A stretch of DNA of 27,541 nucleotides from Prevotellaceae bacterium (GCA_031270565.1 JAISXJ010000129.1:1-27541), one strand, 5' to 3'; counted from the first letter of the stretch, positions 6,281-16,600 are shown. A program made the numbers and translations. Notes: generated by a model from the letters alone, not told the origin.

Positions 6281-7999
6281 TTACTGTTTCGCTGCCGTTT
6301 CCTGAATGTGCGCCTCGGCACGCGCCAGAGCAATGTTGATGTTTGAGCAAATGTTGTCCTCGCCGATAAGCGTCTCAAAATGGGCGTTCCGAAGCGTGGT
6401 CTTTACGTGGTCGTTCACGCCCGAGAGCACAACCTTAATGCCCTCCCGTTGCGATTGTTTGCAGAGATTTTCCAGATTGTGTAACCCCGTAGAATCAATA
6501 AAGGGAACCCTGCGCATCCTGATGATACGCACTTTAGGCGTTTTGCTGACGGTCTTCATAATTTCGTCGAACTTGTTGGCGATGCCAAAGAAGTAGGGCC
6601 CGTCAATTTCATAGACTTCAATTCCTTCGGCAATGTGTAATGTTTCTTCGTGCAGGGCAATATCCAACTCTTCGTTGGGATTGATTTCGTTGTGGAAATG
6701 GCGAATATAAACCGATTCACTGGTTCGTTTCAGGAATAGGACAATCGCCATCAGCAAGCCAATTTCGATGGCAACGGTCAGGTCGAAGACCACCGTCAAA
6801 ATCATGGTAACAAGCATTACGGCAAAATCGGTTTTCTGGTTACGCCAGAGCGCCACCACCGACCGCCATCCACTCATATTATACGCCACTACAATCAGAA
6901 CGCCCGCCAGACATGCCATAGGAATATATCCAACCAGCTTTCCAAGAAACAGCAATACCAAAAGCAAAACAACCGTATGAACAATACCGGCAACAGGCGA
7001 TCGTCCGCCATTGTTGATGTTGGTCATGGTACGGGCAATGGCGCCGGTAGCCGGAATACCGCCAAAAATGGGCGCAGCCATATTTGCTATACCTTGCGCA
7101 ATCAGTTCGGTGTTGGAGTTATGCTTGTCGCCAATGACGCCGTCGGCGACCATTGCCGAGAGCAGCGACTCTATCGCTCCCAGCATGGCAATGGTAAAGG
7201 CAGAAGGAAAAAGCTGAACAATCAGGTCGATGAACGTTTGACCCTCGGAGAGATTCAGTGCAGGCAATTTTGGCACAGGAATCCCCTCAGGCAGTTGATA
7301 GAGGTCGCCAATGGTGGTAAGTCTCACGGCAGCGCTCTCTTTCAGCGCCCATGCCACCGCCGTAATCACCAGAATTGCCACCAGCGAGCCGGGTATTTTC
7401 TTGGATATTTTAGGCGTAAGAATAATGATTCCCAGCGATGCAGCGCCCACGCCGAGCGCCCACCAGTTTATGCCGGAGATATTCTCTGCATAACAGCGCC
7501 ATTTATTGATGAAATTTGCCGGTATCTGATTTATTTCCAAACCGAAAAGGTCTTTCATTTGGGTTGAAAAGATGGTGATGGCAATACCGGCGGTGAAACC
7601 CACGATTACGGGATAGGGTACGAACTTTATCACGTTGCCAAGTCGAAAAAATCCCATAAGCGTCAGCATAATGCCTGCCATCATAGTGGCAATCATCAAG
7701 CCGCCGATGCCGTGTTGCTGAATAATACCATAGACAATAATGATGAATGCGCCTGTTGGTCCGCCAATCTGTACGCGACTGCCGCCGAACAGAGAGACAA
7801 TAAAGCCTGCTATGATGGCGGTAATCAATCCTTCGGCTGGTCCGACGCCGGAGGCAATGCCAAAGGCAATCGCCAGCGGAATAGCCACGATGCCGACAAT
7901 CACACCGGCTAAAACATCGCTCCGAAGATTGCTTGCCGTATAGTTTTTCAGGGTTGAAACAATCTTGGGCGCAAATACACTGTTAATAGAGAATTTCAT
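6281..7999 (-). CDS. SulP family anion transporter with STAS domain, 572 aa
   Basis: Inner-membrane transporter. The N-terminal ~430 residues form many hydrophobic segments with SulP signatures: LAGVIVGIVAIPLAIAFGIA (about 30-49), GGSRVQIGGPTGAF (about 72-85) and PYPVIVGFTAGIAI (about 128-141). The last ~130 residues form a cytoplasmic STAS domain containing VPFIDSTGLHNLENL, the region that carries the regulatory Ser/Thr in SpoIIAA-like folds. Family substrates include sulfate, bicarbonate and dicarboxylates; the sequence alone does not say which. Length and domain order are normal. The gene lies 77 bases downstream of the EEP-family gene on the same strand, and I saw no terminator between them. 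Confidence 0.93.
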   Translation of the reverse strand: MKFSINSVFAPKIVSTLKNYTASNLRSDVLAGVIVGIVAIPLAIAFGIASGVGPAEGLITAIIAGFIVSLFGGSRVQIGGPTGAFIIIVYGIIQQHGIGGLMIATMMAGIMLTLMGFFRLGNVIKFVPYPVIVGFTAGIAITIFSTQMKDLFGLEINQIPANFINKWRCYAENISGINWWALGVGAASLGIIILTPKISKKIPGSLVAILVITAVAWALKESAAVRLTTIGDLYQLPEGIPVPKLPALNLSEGQTFIDLIVQLFPSAFTIAMLGAIESLLSAMVADGVIGDKHNSNTELIAQGIANMAAPIFGGIPATGAIARTMTNINNGGRSPVAGIVHTVVLLLVLLFLGKLVGYIPMACLAGVLIVVAYNMSGWRSVVALWRNQKTDFAVMLVTMILTVVFDLTVAIEIGLLMAIVLFLKRTSESVYIRHFHNEINPNEELDIALHEETLHIAEGIEVYEIDGPYFFGIANKFDEIMKTVSKTPKVRIIRMRRVPFIDSTGLHNLENLCKQSQREGIKVVLSGVNDHVKTTLRNAHFETLIGEDNICSNINIALARAEAHIQETAAKQ

Positions 8000-8076
8000 T
8001 TGTTTATTAATTGAGAATGATTAATACCACTTTAAATAATTACCTCTCTTTCCATAAAAGGCAGAAAGAGTTGTTG

Positions 8077-9120
8077 CTAATCGCTAACCTGCAAGTCAAT
8101 AAAGAGCGGCAGATGGTCGCTGAAGCCGCCGTGATAAGTCATGCCGATATAGGTGCGGAAAGGACGCTGTCCGGTGGGGACATCCTCTTCGAGCAGCCAT
8201 TCCGGAGAAAACACTGTGAGTGTCTGCGGCATGACGCGCGTTCCGGCAGACGGTCTGAGCAGAGACCCTGAGACAATTATCTGGTCAAGCATGCCCCATT
8301 CGCCGTCGTGTTTGTAGCTGCCTCTCCCCTGCTGATGAAGCCTGAAGCAAAGGTTATAGAGGACATTCTCCGAGATGGTGTCGCCCGTTTCCGGCAGTGG
8401 TAGAGCGTTGAGCGTCTGCCGTATGGAGATGTTGTCCGGATAGTCGTTGAAATCACCCATAATCAGAATACCGGTGCCAGAGGAAGCCGCCTGTATGCTG
8501 TCAACGGCGTGCCTGATGATTTTCGCTGCATGTATTCGCGACGGTTCGGAGAGTGTTTCACCTCCCAGACGCGATGGGAAATGGGTCAGAAACAGATGCA
8601 GCGTATCCCCGTTTTCCAGCCGTCCGGAGGCGTAGAGAATGTCGCGCGTGGTACGAGCGGGGTTGTCGGGAAAGGTAACACGTATCGGACGGGTGTCAAT
8701 CGGGCGAAACCGGTTTTCCTGATAGAGCAGGGCGACATCTACACCGCGTCTGTCGGGCGATTCGTAATGTATTATCTTGTAATGAAAATTCCCCAGTGGC
8801 GCAAAAAGGGTCAGATCGTCCAGTACGTGCCTGTTTTCTATCTCGCACAATCCTATAATCGCCGGCGGAAACCATTGCCATGCGCTCACCGCAGCAACCA
8901 CTCTGGAGATATTCGCCAGCTTCCGCTCATAACGTTTATAATTCCATCCACGCATGTTGCCGGGGAGAAATTCCTGGTCGTTCTTAAGCGTATCGTGTTT
9001 CGTATCAAACAAATTTTCAACGTTGTAACACATTACACGAAACGTCTCCTGAGCATTTGCCGGAAGCATACACGCCACAGTCAGGATGAAAATATAAAAC
9101 AGACGGCAGAAACAGTTCAT
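8077..9120 (-). CDS. Secreted endonuclease/exonuclease/phosphatase family protein, 347 aa
   Basis: A signal peptide (MNCFCRLFYIFILTVACML, cut after ANAQ at residue 24) precedes a complete EEP fold. Catalytic motifs: YNVENLFD (Asn33), CEIEN (Glu93), RRGVDVALLY (124-133), LTHFPSR (His180), GDFNDYPD (Asp223, Asn225), LDQII (Asp279) and SDHLPL (Asp335, His336). These match metal-dependent phosphodiesterases of the DNase I/exonuclease III/sphingomyelinase superfamily. The export signal points to the periplasm or outside and hence to a nuclease or phosphodiesterase scavenging extracellular substrate (inference). It lies 63 bases after the beta-helix lipoprotein gene on the same strand and may be co-transcribed with it. 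Confidence 0.92.
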   Translation of the reverse strand: MNCFCRLFYIFILTVACMLPANAQETFRVMCYNVENLFDTKHDTLKNDQEFLPGNMRGWNYKRYERKLANISRVVAAVSAWQWFPPAIIGLCEIENRHVLDDLTLFAPLGNFHYKIIHYESPDRRGVDVALLYQENRFRPIDTRPIRVTFPDNPARTTRDILYASGRLENGDTLHLFLTHFPSRLGGETLSEPSRIHAAKIIRHAVDSIQAASSGTGILIMGDFNDYPDNISIRQTLNALPLPETGDTISENVLYNLCFRLHQQGRGSYKHDGEWGMLDQIIVSGSLLRPSAGTRVMPQTLTVFSPEWLLEEDVPTGQRPFRTYIGMTYHGGFSDHLPLFIDLQVSD

Positions 9121-9183
9121 TATAAATTAAGCGTTATTCGATTTCTATAAAAAACATTCATACTCCTACATTCCTGTTATTTT

Positions 9184-10737
9184 TCAGCGTTCATACGCGC
9201 CCAAATCGGGCATACCGTCTGCCAGTCGATTTTTTCCCGACAAATCGACGGGATAACGGGCAGCTACTGTTGCATTGGCAACGTTGCGGGCGCGTGAATG
9301 TGGATCAAGCTGGAAATTGTAATAACCGTGCGTCTGGAGATTGGATATAGTTGTGTTAATGAATACCGTATCGGCAAGCTGCTTCCCTGCCACCGGATTT
9401 TGTTCATAAGACCATAAAATATTCTGAAAACAGGACGCCTCGTTCTTTTTCCCCTTAATAAGGCATTGACTGATGCTGACATTAAAGAGCGCATCAGTCA
9501 GAGAATCGCGACGAAGCACAAGCTCCTCCTTCGCATTGCCGAAGATGATGGAGTTTTCGATGGTAGCCGAAGAGACAGGATAGAGATAAATCATTTCGTC
9601 CACCGTTACGACGTTTGCTATTGCTACGGCGGCATCGTTGCGACTGCCAAACTCAAAATAGTTGGCAATAGTTGATTGGGTAACGGCAGTGGAGCCGCCT
9701 AAAATATTCAGACAGGCATAGCCACAGTTGGCTATTTCGGAGTTTTCGACACTCAACTGAGCGCCTTGTGCATAGATGCCAAAATGTCCCATATTTTGGA
9801 TGATACTGTTAGTAATCGTCAACTTTGGCGCGGAGCGTGCTGCGCCGATGAGCAGTATTCCCAGATTGCCGCCGCGGATACAGGCGTGGTCTATGCGATG
9901 CTGTCCGGTGGGATTTTGCAGATAAATATTCCCCCACTGATTGGGCATATAAATGTATGGCGTGCCTTCGGGAGAGGCATCGAAACGGTCGCAATGCATC
10001 TGCACGGATTGCGCCTGCGTTCCATTGACAACAAGATTGCCGTCAACAATCAGATGAGCATTTTTGTGAAAATAGAGCCTTGCTCCCGCCTCAATAGTCA
10101 GCGTATGTCCCTCTGTGATGTGCAGATAGTCGAAAATAAGATAGGGACGATGATTGGTGAGGCTGACATTGCTGTCAAACGACCGTGACCGAAAAATGAC
10201 GGCATTTTGCCCGTAAGATTCGAGGATAATCTGTTGCGGTGTGCCGTTCACCACAAATTCCAGTCTGTCCTGAAAAAAGACAGGCAATGAATCATTAGAG
10301 GCATCAAGGGTTGTTTCGATAAAGAGAAAAAGGCTGTCGTTGGCAGAGATGGCGACATCGGTGATAACGGTGGATGGCGGCGGCACACGCCCGTCAAGAT
10401 TGTAACGAAACAGTGAGTTCTCGCCATTCAGCAGGCGCACAGAACTGATATTGAGCGCTTCTTTATGGCGATTGAAAACGAGTATCCGCATTGTGCGCGA
10501 AGGAATGGAGGTGAAGATGGTATCAAAAGAAACCGTATCGTGCGAAAAGGAGAGCCGCAACGTCGGGTCTGTGGAGAAACGTTCATCAATGCAGGAACTT
10601 GAAATAAGGCACATAAAGACACCGGCAAAACAGGCAAAGTATTTTATTAACAGGTAGAAAGCCCCGTGAAATGATTGATTTCGATTCCCAACGCCCTGAG
10701 AAAGCATCAGCCGGTCATTCCTGCAAATATTGCTCAT
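9184..10737 (-). CDS. Beta-helix lipoprotein, about 517 aa
   Basis: A hydrophobic stretch ending LISSSC looks like a lipobox, giving a lipidated Cys about 49 residues from the chosen start. An all-beta N-terminal region (GQNAVIFRSR at its end) leads into repeated short strands with LTITNSIIQNMGHFGIYAQGA, LSVENSEIANCGYACL and SATIENSIIFGNA. This is the pattern of a right-handed parallel beta-helix, a fold seen in polysaccharide lyases and many Bacteroidales surface proteins. I see no catalytic signature. The start is unsure: the frame opens at a TTG at 10755, the first ATG is at 10737, and an ATG at 10707 would give a more usual signal length. It follows the first FISUMP gene closely, so co-expression is likely. 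Confidence 0.82.
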   Translation of the reverse strand: MSNICRNDRLMLSQGVGNRNQSFHGAFYLLIKYFACFAGVFMCLISSSCIDERFSTDPTLRLSFSHDTVSFDTIFTSIPSRTMRILVFNRHKEALNISSVRLLNGENSLFRYNLDGRVPPPSTVITDVAISANDSLFLFIETTLDASNDSLPVFFQDRLEFVVNGTPQQIILESYGQNAVIFRSRSFDSNVSLTNHRPYLIFDYLHITEGHTLTIEAGARLYFHKNAHLIVDGNLVVNGTQAQSVQMHCDRFDASPEGTPYIYMPNQWGNIYLQNPTGQHRIDHACIRGGNLGILLIGAARSAPKLTITNSIIQNMGHFGIYAQGAQLSVENSEIANCGYACLNILGGSTAVTQSTIANYFEFGSRNDAAVAIANVVTVDEMIYLYPVSSATIENSIIFGNAKEELVLRRDSLTDALFNVSISQCLIKGKKNEASCFQNILWSYEQNPVAGKQLADTVFINTTISNLQTHGYYNFQLDPHSRARNVANATVAARYPVDLSGKNRLADGMPDLGAYER

Positions 10738-10767
10738 TGTATTATTGTCGAACAAAACAACTGATAT

Positions 10768-11397
10768 TTATTCTGCTACACAACGCACGCTGAAGCCGTA
10801 AGCGCGAAAGTTGGTGATGTCAGAGTTCACGTAATTGCCGGTAAAGGTCAGACTGCGGGCGTAGGCGCCGTTAGCCGTACTGCTCCAGTAGCGTCCGAAA
10901 TTGCCGGTATTCACCGTGCCGTTGCTGTAGTCGCGACATCCGGTAACGGGAAAGAAAACCGTACTGTTTCCGCTGCCGAATGTACTTCCATTTACGCTGG
11001 TTTGAGAAGTCCACTCGCTACCGGATTTTGCAAGACTTTCCAACTCGTCTTGAGCAGGTACACGCCAGCCGTCGGGACAGGGGTCGTTGGCAGCTTCCCA
11101 GACTGTACCTGCCGCTTCCGTGTTGTCCCAGATTGTATTGCCATCAGAGTTTATTGCAGGGTCGGTACTGCTCCAGCCTGTTTTATTGTTCCACTGATAA
11201 AACATCCCTGTGTCTTCGGGTTTGTCAACAAAGTGTCCGGGTGTAGCCACATTGCGCGTCGCCCATTTCACGCCATTGACAGTAACGCCCACATCAACGG
11301 TTGAGTCAACAGGAGATTCCGGCTTTTCGCCGACCCCTGTAAACAGCGCTGTTGCTAACAGCAACGGACTCAAACTAAGAAAATATCCATATTTCAT
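10768..11397 (-). CDS. FISUMP-domain exported protein, paralogue 1, 209 aa
   Basis: The FISUMP (Fibrobacter succinogenes major paralogous) domain spans about residues 35-209: WATRNV, GMFYQWN, CPDGWRVP, FPVTG, YWSS and the end YGFSVRCVAE. Such proteins usually have a C-type-lectin-like fold. The frame is open 29 codons upstream, but the ATG at 11397 gives the same 209-residue length and aligned signal region as its neighbour at 11710. In the neighbour the signal ends LFTGC (a lipobox); here it ends LFTGV, so Val22 replaces the Cys and the protein should not be lipidated. The 26 residues between YWSS and YGFSVRCVA differ sharply from the neighbour and are coded by many NNC codons, as in diversity-generating-retroelement targets. 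Confidence 0.87.
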   Translation of the reverse strand: MKYGYFLSLSPLLLATALFTGVGEKPESPVDSTVDVGVTVNGVKWATRNVATPGHFVDKPEDTGMFYQWNNKTGWSSTDPAINSDGNTIWDNTEAAGTVWEAANDPCPDGWRVPAQDELESLAKSGSEWTSQTSVNGSTFGSGNSTVFFPVTGCRDYSNGTVNTGNFGRYWSSTANGAYARSLTFTGNYVNSDITNFRAYGFSVRCVAE

Positions 11398-11709
11398 AAC
11401 ATAAAAAATAGTTAACAGTAACTGAAAATACATTATAAATGTGTTGGCGCAGTGATTGGGGGTTCTAAAAATTAGATTTTTCAAGGCTTGCCATTGAGGT
11501 AAAAGCGGAGTTTATTAACGTAAATGAGCATTTTACCGAAAGAGCGTAACGCAGAAAAAGCAATTTTTAGAAGTTCCCTGATGCTGCCGTATCATTCATA
11601 ACACGAATACTTGCGTCCCTTTTGCCGGGACTTGTTTGCCTGTTAATCCGGCAAACTTACCTGTCCCGCTTTGAAAGCGGGACAGGTAAAAAACTCTAAA
11701 CCGGACAAA
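11398..11709 (-). other. Intergenic region between FISUMP paralogues, with three hairpins
   Basis: No gene seen. Three adjacent inverted repeats occupy 11615-11689: GTCCC/GGGAC at 11615-11631, GTTTGCC/GGCAAAC at 11634-11656, and a 16-bp perfect stem TTACCTGTCCCGCTTT / AAAGCGGGACAGGTAA with a single central base at 11657-11689. The large palindrome sits 20 bases past the stop of paralogue 2 and could terminate it, although no T run follows on the minus strand. No clear TAnnTTTG box was found before paralogue 1. Confidence 0.6.
11657..11689 (-). terminator. Possible terminator or palindrome after FISUMP paralogue 2
   Basis: A perfect 16-bp inverted repeat around one central base, just downstream of the paralogue 2 stop codon. 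The missing T tract makes intrinsic termination uncertain. The core CCCGCTTT recurs in the hairpin at 3744-3759, so this may instead be a dispersed palindrome. Confidence 0.4.
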
Positions 11710-12339
11710 TTATTTTGCTACGCAACGCACACTAAATCCATAAGCCGGATCGGTGTTGTTTACGCGCGTGTCATTGTCGGTGAAATACAGGCTGATAATC
11801 TCCTGACTGTCAACGGAACTGCTCCAATAATATCCGTGGGAACCGGCATTCCCCAATGTACCGTTGTTGATGCCGCGATATCCGGTAGCAGGAAAGAAAA
11901 CCGTATTGCTTTTGCCACCGAATGTATTTCCGTTTACACTGTTTTGGGAAGTCCATTTGCTACCGGATTTTGTAAGACTTTCCAACTCGTCTTGAGTAGG
12001 CACGCGCCAGCCGTCGGGACAGGGGTCATTGGCAGCATCCCATGTTGTGCCTGCCGCTGCGGTGTTGTCCCAGACTGTATTGCCATCAGAGTTTACTATA
12101 GGATTGGAACTGCTCCAGCCTGTTTTCTTGTTCCACTGGTAAAACATTCCGGAGTCTTCAGGCTTGCCGGTAAAATATCCGGGGGCAGATACATTGCGTG
12201 TTGCCCATTTTACGTTATTGATAATAACGCCCTCGTCAGTTTTCAGGTTAGCAGGAGTTTCCGGTTCGTTGTTGCAACCTGTAAACAGTGTTGCTGTCAG
12301 GAGCAACAGATTTAAACTAAAAAAATGTACATGTCTCAT
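11710..12339 (-). CDS. FISUMP-domain lipoprotein, paralogue 2, 209 aa
   Basis: Signal peptide MRHVHFFSLNLLLLTATLFTG followed by Cys22, a good lipobox (LFTGC), so the protein is predicted to be lipidated in the outer membrane. The FISUMP domain begins at about residue 33, with WATRNV, GMFYQWNKKTGWSS, CPDGWRVPTQDELESL, YYWSS and the end YGFSVRCVAK. Most of the chain closely matches paralogue 1 and the lengths are equal, which indicates tandem duplication. The segment between YWSS and YGFSVRCVA is the exception and shares only scattered residues. The fold is probably a surface-exposed lectin-like ligand-binding domain. No promoter box was found upstream. Confidence 0.9.
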   Translation of the reverse strand: MRHVHFFSLNLLLLTATLFTGCNNEPETPANLKTDEGVIINNVKWATRNVSAPGYFTGKPEDSGMFYQWNKKTGWSSSNPIVNSDGNTVWDNTAAAGTTWDAANDPCPDGWRVPTQDELESLTKSGSKWTSQNSVNGNTFGGKSNTVFFPATGYRGINNGTLGNAGSHGYYWSSSVDSQEIISLYFTDNDTRVNNTDPAYGFSVRCVAK

Positions 12340-12444
12340 AAGATTGAAATTGACAGTTAATTATAAATAATTGTTAATGTAATTATATCCTGATACAGTA
12401 GTAAAAAAATCTACTCTCGTTCAAGAACGGGTTTGTGTATCGTT

Positions 12445-13392
12445 TTATTCTTCAGCCAGCGGTGCAAAACCCTCGCCGAGTATCTCTTTGGCGTCTAAAA
12501 TGGTGATAAACGCTTTCGGGTCGATTTGATGTACCAGTTGCCGCAACTTCATGGTTTTGCGGGCGTCGATGACGGTGTAGATAATCTCTTTTTCCGTGCC
12601 GTTGTACATGCCTTTGCCGTGAAAAATGGTGCCGCCTCGTCGCAGGGTACGGATAATCTGTGCGGCAATTTCATCGGTTTGCTCAGAGATGATAAACACA
12701 GCCTTGTCGAAACTCAATCCCTGCATAAACAAATCAACCATTTTCCCATAAACCAGTACGGTAAAGAGCGAATACATCGGAATCTTCAGGTCGCCAAAAG
12801 CGATTAGCCCAAGCAGAACAATCAGCGAATCCACCAGAATAATGGTATATCCTACCGGAATATTTGTCCGTTTCGAGAGGATTTTCGCCAAAACATCCGT
12901 ACCGGCGCTTGTCCCGCGTGCTTTCAGGATAAGGGCGACGCCAAAGCCTAAAATTGCCGATCCATAGAGGCACGAAAGCAAAATATCCTCTTTCGCCAGC
13001 GCTCCGACATCAAACCTGACAGAGAGCCACGTCAAACCATCCACAAACAGCGCGGTGGCGACAAAAGTAACAATGGTTCGTCCGATATATTTGATATTAA
13101 ATGCTTTCGTCGCCAGAATCAGTAGCGGAACATTAAACAATAACGCCATGCTACCTATCGGAATCCCTGACGGAAACCATTGCAACCACCCAGCCGTTTT
13201 ATAGTGAATAACAATAGACAAACCATATACGCCGCCCGGAATAATCTTGTACGGTGTGATGAAAAAAACATACGCAACCGCCACAACAAACGCACCGAAA
13301 ACAATCTGGGCGTAACATCTTACACTCTGTTTGCGCGTAGGGGTGTTGTTCGTCAGTAATCTGTTAAGAGAAAGGTTAATGTTGTACGGCAT
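12445..13392 (-). CDS. YitT family membrane protein with DUF2179 domain, about 315 aa
   Basis: Five or six membrane segments fill residues 28-215, with family motifs ITPYKIIPGGVYG (45-57) and ARGTSAGTDVLAK (158-170). The cytoplasmic C-terminal domain (about 225-305), with FIISEQTDEIAAQI, GGTIFHGKGMYNG and YTVIDARKTMKLRQLV, is DUF2179. The family is widespread, its transport role is unproven, and its C-terminal domain resembles ligand-binding ACT-like folds. The frame is open up to 13437, but the promoter box at 13435-13442 overlaps that position, so the true start is the ATG at 13392 or the one at 13398. A stand-alone gene in this window. Confidence 0.92.
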   Translation of the reverse strand: MPYNINLSLNRLLTNNTPTRKQSVRCYAQIVFGAFVVAVAYVFFITPYKIIPGGVYGLSIVIHYKTAGWLQWFPSGIPIGSMALLFNVPLLILATKAFNIKYIGRTIVTFVATALFVDGLTWLSVRFDVGALAKEDILLSCLYGSAILGFGVALILKARGTSAGTDVLAKILSKRTNIPVGYTIILVDSLIVLLGLIAFGDLKIPMYSLFTVLVYGKMVDLFMQGLSFDKAVFIISEQTDEIAAQIIRTLRRGGTIFHGKGMYNGTEKEIIYTVIDARKTMKLRQLVHQIDPKAFITILDAKEILGEGFAPLAEE

Positions 13393-13434
13393 ATACATTA
13401 GAGATTCTATAAAATGACGTTCCTCTTGCGGGCG

Positions 13435-13442
13435 CAAATGTA
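13435..13442 (-). promoter_or_regulatory. -7 promoter box of the yitT-like gene
   Basis: The minus strand reads TACATTTG, a perfect TAnnTTTG box, 36-42 bases upstream of the two candidate ATGs. It rules out the longest open frame as the coding start. Confidence 0.65.
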
Positions 13443-13601
13443 CGATTTTTTTTCCATTTTTATTTTTATCTCCTCTGTGTTACATGGTCAACGCATTAAT
13501 CCTTCTTGCCTCCGTCTGTTTGAATACAAAAGCAAATTTCATTATTTCCTGATTCTTGGCTCCAAGACGCACAATTGCACGTCTCTACTGACAACAAAAC
13601 A

Positions 13602-13625
13602 AAAGCCCCCATCTCTGGAGGCTTT
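13602..13625 (-). terminator. Intrinsic terminator of the giant adhesin gene
   Basis: A stem with AAAGCC...CCA against TGG...GGCTTT, one mismatch and a TCTC loop. On the minus strand it is followed by a T-rich run (TTTTGTTTTGTT). It lies 40 bases after the stop codon at 13666. Confidence 0.8.
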
Positions 13626-13665
13626 CATTTATTGAGACCCTGTCCTTTTGGCTGGAATCAGGAGG

Positions 13666-16600
13666 CTACTGTACAACCAGCTTGCCGTAGTAAACACCGT
13701 GCGTGCCGGTGGTGATGCGAACCACGTAAATGCCACTCTCGCTGAAGCCCGACAGAACTATCGGCTCGGTGTCCGGATGCAGGGAGAGCACGCGAATACC
13801 TGTGCTGTTGAATATCTCTATCTGCATATCTTTGCGTTCTGCTGCGGAGAAATCAACCGACACACGCACCTCGCCGCCACGGAGAACCGGATTGGGCGTC
13901 AAATTAAGCGTGGAAACGCTTGTGTGAGACAGACCCGTACCTATCAACAGATTAAGCGTATGAATACTGTCGCAGTCATTCGACCCTTTCCTGTGGAAAG
14001 TGAATACATAGTCATCAGGAACCGTACCTGCAAGAATTGTCGTATCACGGTAGATGTACGGCAAATCGTTGACGGTAATCTCTATTGTCTCCGACGTGTG
14101 AACAGTTTCCTCTACGTGAAGCCTCAGAATAAAGATACTGTCGCAGGTCGTTGACGGCACAATGCCGCCCGTCCGCTCGTATGTACTGTCCTTTGTCAGG
14201 TTAACAAAGCCATTGCCGGTATAGGAACCGCCCTCACAAACCGTAACATCAGGCAAGTGCGTAATGGTCGGAATAACGGTCAGATGCAGCATCACTACAC
14301 TGTCGCAATTCCCTATCGACGTTTGAAACTGGCGCGTGTATGTTCCGGCAACGGTATGATTCTGGAAGTCAACATCGGTGTAGGATGCGCCTTCGCAGAT
14401 GGTGGCGGAACGTTCGGTAACGGGATGCGGCAGCACTGTTAGTGTCAGTTTTATCAGACTGTCAGCGCCATTAGCGTTTATGCCGGTACGTTCAAAGTCG
14501 TGCGTTCCTGCCGTCAATTCGGCAGTCGGAATGGAAAAGCCATGACCGTTATAGACATTTCCCCCGCAGATGGAAGCCGTATAAGGGAAAAGCGTTTTGC
14601 CATATACTCTGACATCGTCCATGTGCAGATAGCTACTGCCGGAAATGCTGCCTAATTGAGGAGATTCAACGTAGAAACCAATCTTAATCTCCTTGCCTGC
14701 AAAAGCATCAAGATTAACTGTAACTGTGCTTCCACCGGCAGAGAATGAGCTAAACCTGTTCGGCGAGCCGATATTATCCCAGATTGTTGCATTAGCTTCA
14801 CGCCACGTTTCTCCGTTATCAAGCGAAACTGCCACAATAAACTTGTCAATAGAAACACTCGGAGACCCTATAGCCAGCACGAAGGTCAATTTTCCTCCGT
14901 TTTGAGGTAGCGCAACCGGAGGCGTTACCAGCCAGCTATATATGTTTGAAGACTCCATATTAACCCATACATGGTTACTGGGAAGTATAGTATTGTTTGT
15001 TTCAGCTCTCCAGTCGGTTCCGTTAGGGTTATTCAGTTTTACCAGTCCGCTAAACAACTCCGAAACTATGACATGGTCATAACGCGACCAGCATAGTGGA
15101 GGCATACTAGGCGAGGTAAATCCTTCAGTAAACGGTACAGCCTTTGCTCCGCAGGGCGTTTCAAAGGTGCCTTCAGCCCATGGCGTCTTCGAGTCATCCT
15201 GACATACGGCTCTCACATACCAGTAGTAGGTTGTTGTCGCCGACAGAGTCGACAGAAACACTGTCGGACTGCCGGTTATCGTATCATCACAAATGTCGGC
15301 AACAAGATATTCCGGTGATGATGAATAAGAGGTACTTACCTTCACGTGCCATTTTGAGGTGTTACTTGCCCATGACAGGGTAGCATGTGTTGCCGACACA
15401 TCGGTTGGCGGCATCAGCACGGGCGTATAACATGACGTCGGCTCGCCCACCGTTACATTGTCAATGGCTGCCGGCGGCTGTGCACCATCGCTATTAGTGT
15501 TGTTTTTCCAGAAGAACGTCAGGTTGTAATCGCCCGATTCCAGAACGGCGAAAATACTGCTACTCTCTCCCCAGTCACTATCCGGTAGCAGGTTCAGCTG
15601 ATTGTTACCCACGTCTATCCAGTTTGCCGGCTCCGTGTTCTTGTCAGCATTCATCCCAAAATTGCCTCCGCCGGACAGGTTTACCGACGCAGGAATCAGG
15701 AATGCCCGCAGCAAGTCAGTTTTGGCACGTCCTTTGGCATACCAGTCAAACTTAACTTCATACGCACCGGAAACAAGCGTCAATGTTCTGTAAGCATAAG
15801 CGTATGATTCGTTTCGTGAGTAGCTGTTGCTATTACCGTTGTTATTGGAGATATACAACCCTCTGCTGCCGTCCTTTTTTGCTGCAGCGCCGATATACCA
15901 TTTGTTGTTGGCGCCCGAATTTGCAAAAAGCCATGAAGCATTATGCGTATCCGTCGTTTCAAAGTTGGCTGAGAATGGTATGGTTGCCGGCGTAGGCAAT
16001 GTTTTGAAGGTGGCATAGCCACGCCATTCGCTTGTGTTATTGCCACAAACGGCACGTACATAAACGTCGTAGGACGTTAAACCTTGCAAACCGGTGAGCA
16101 TAACAGAAGTAGCCGTTGCAGTCTGTAGCGTGCCGCCGACAGTCGGGTCGAAGCCCGGCGTCCCGTACTTCACCTCGTAACTATCCGGCGTACTCACTGC
16201 GCCCCACGTAACGGTAGCGGTGGCGTAGGATACGTTTGTTACTCTCAGGTTTTTCGGACGCTGACATGCCGGTGGCGCTTCAAGGACAACGTTGTCAACA
16301 TAGAACGTGTTGTCTTCCTGTGAAAGGAAGGCAATATATTTTCCTGTGCCTGAGTAGGAGGCAAACGACACAAGCAGGTCTTCCCACGCAGCCGTAGCTG
16401 TCGGAGCAATGGTATCTACGACTACAAAGGTAGAGTAGTCGGCAGGGTCGGTCATAACGCCGACAACAATGTTGCTTGCATCTGTACTTTTGTAGCCTGC
16501 AAAACCCAGCTGGGCTGCATTGATAGCATTGCTTACAGGAGGCAGTGTAGCCCAGGCGCGGGCGCCTGCTGTCGATGAGAGAGCAAGCGAAGCCGACCCG

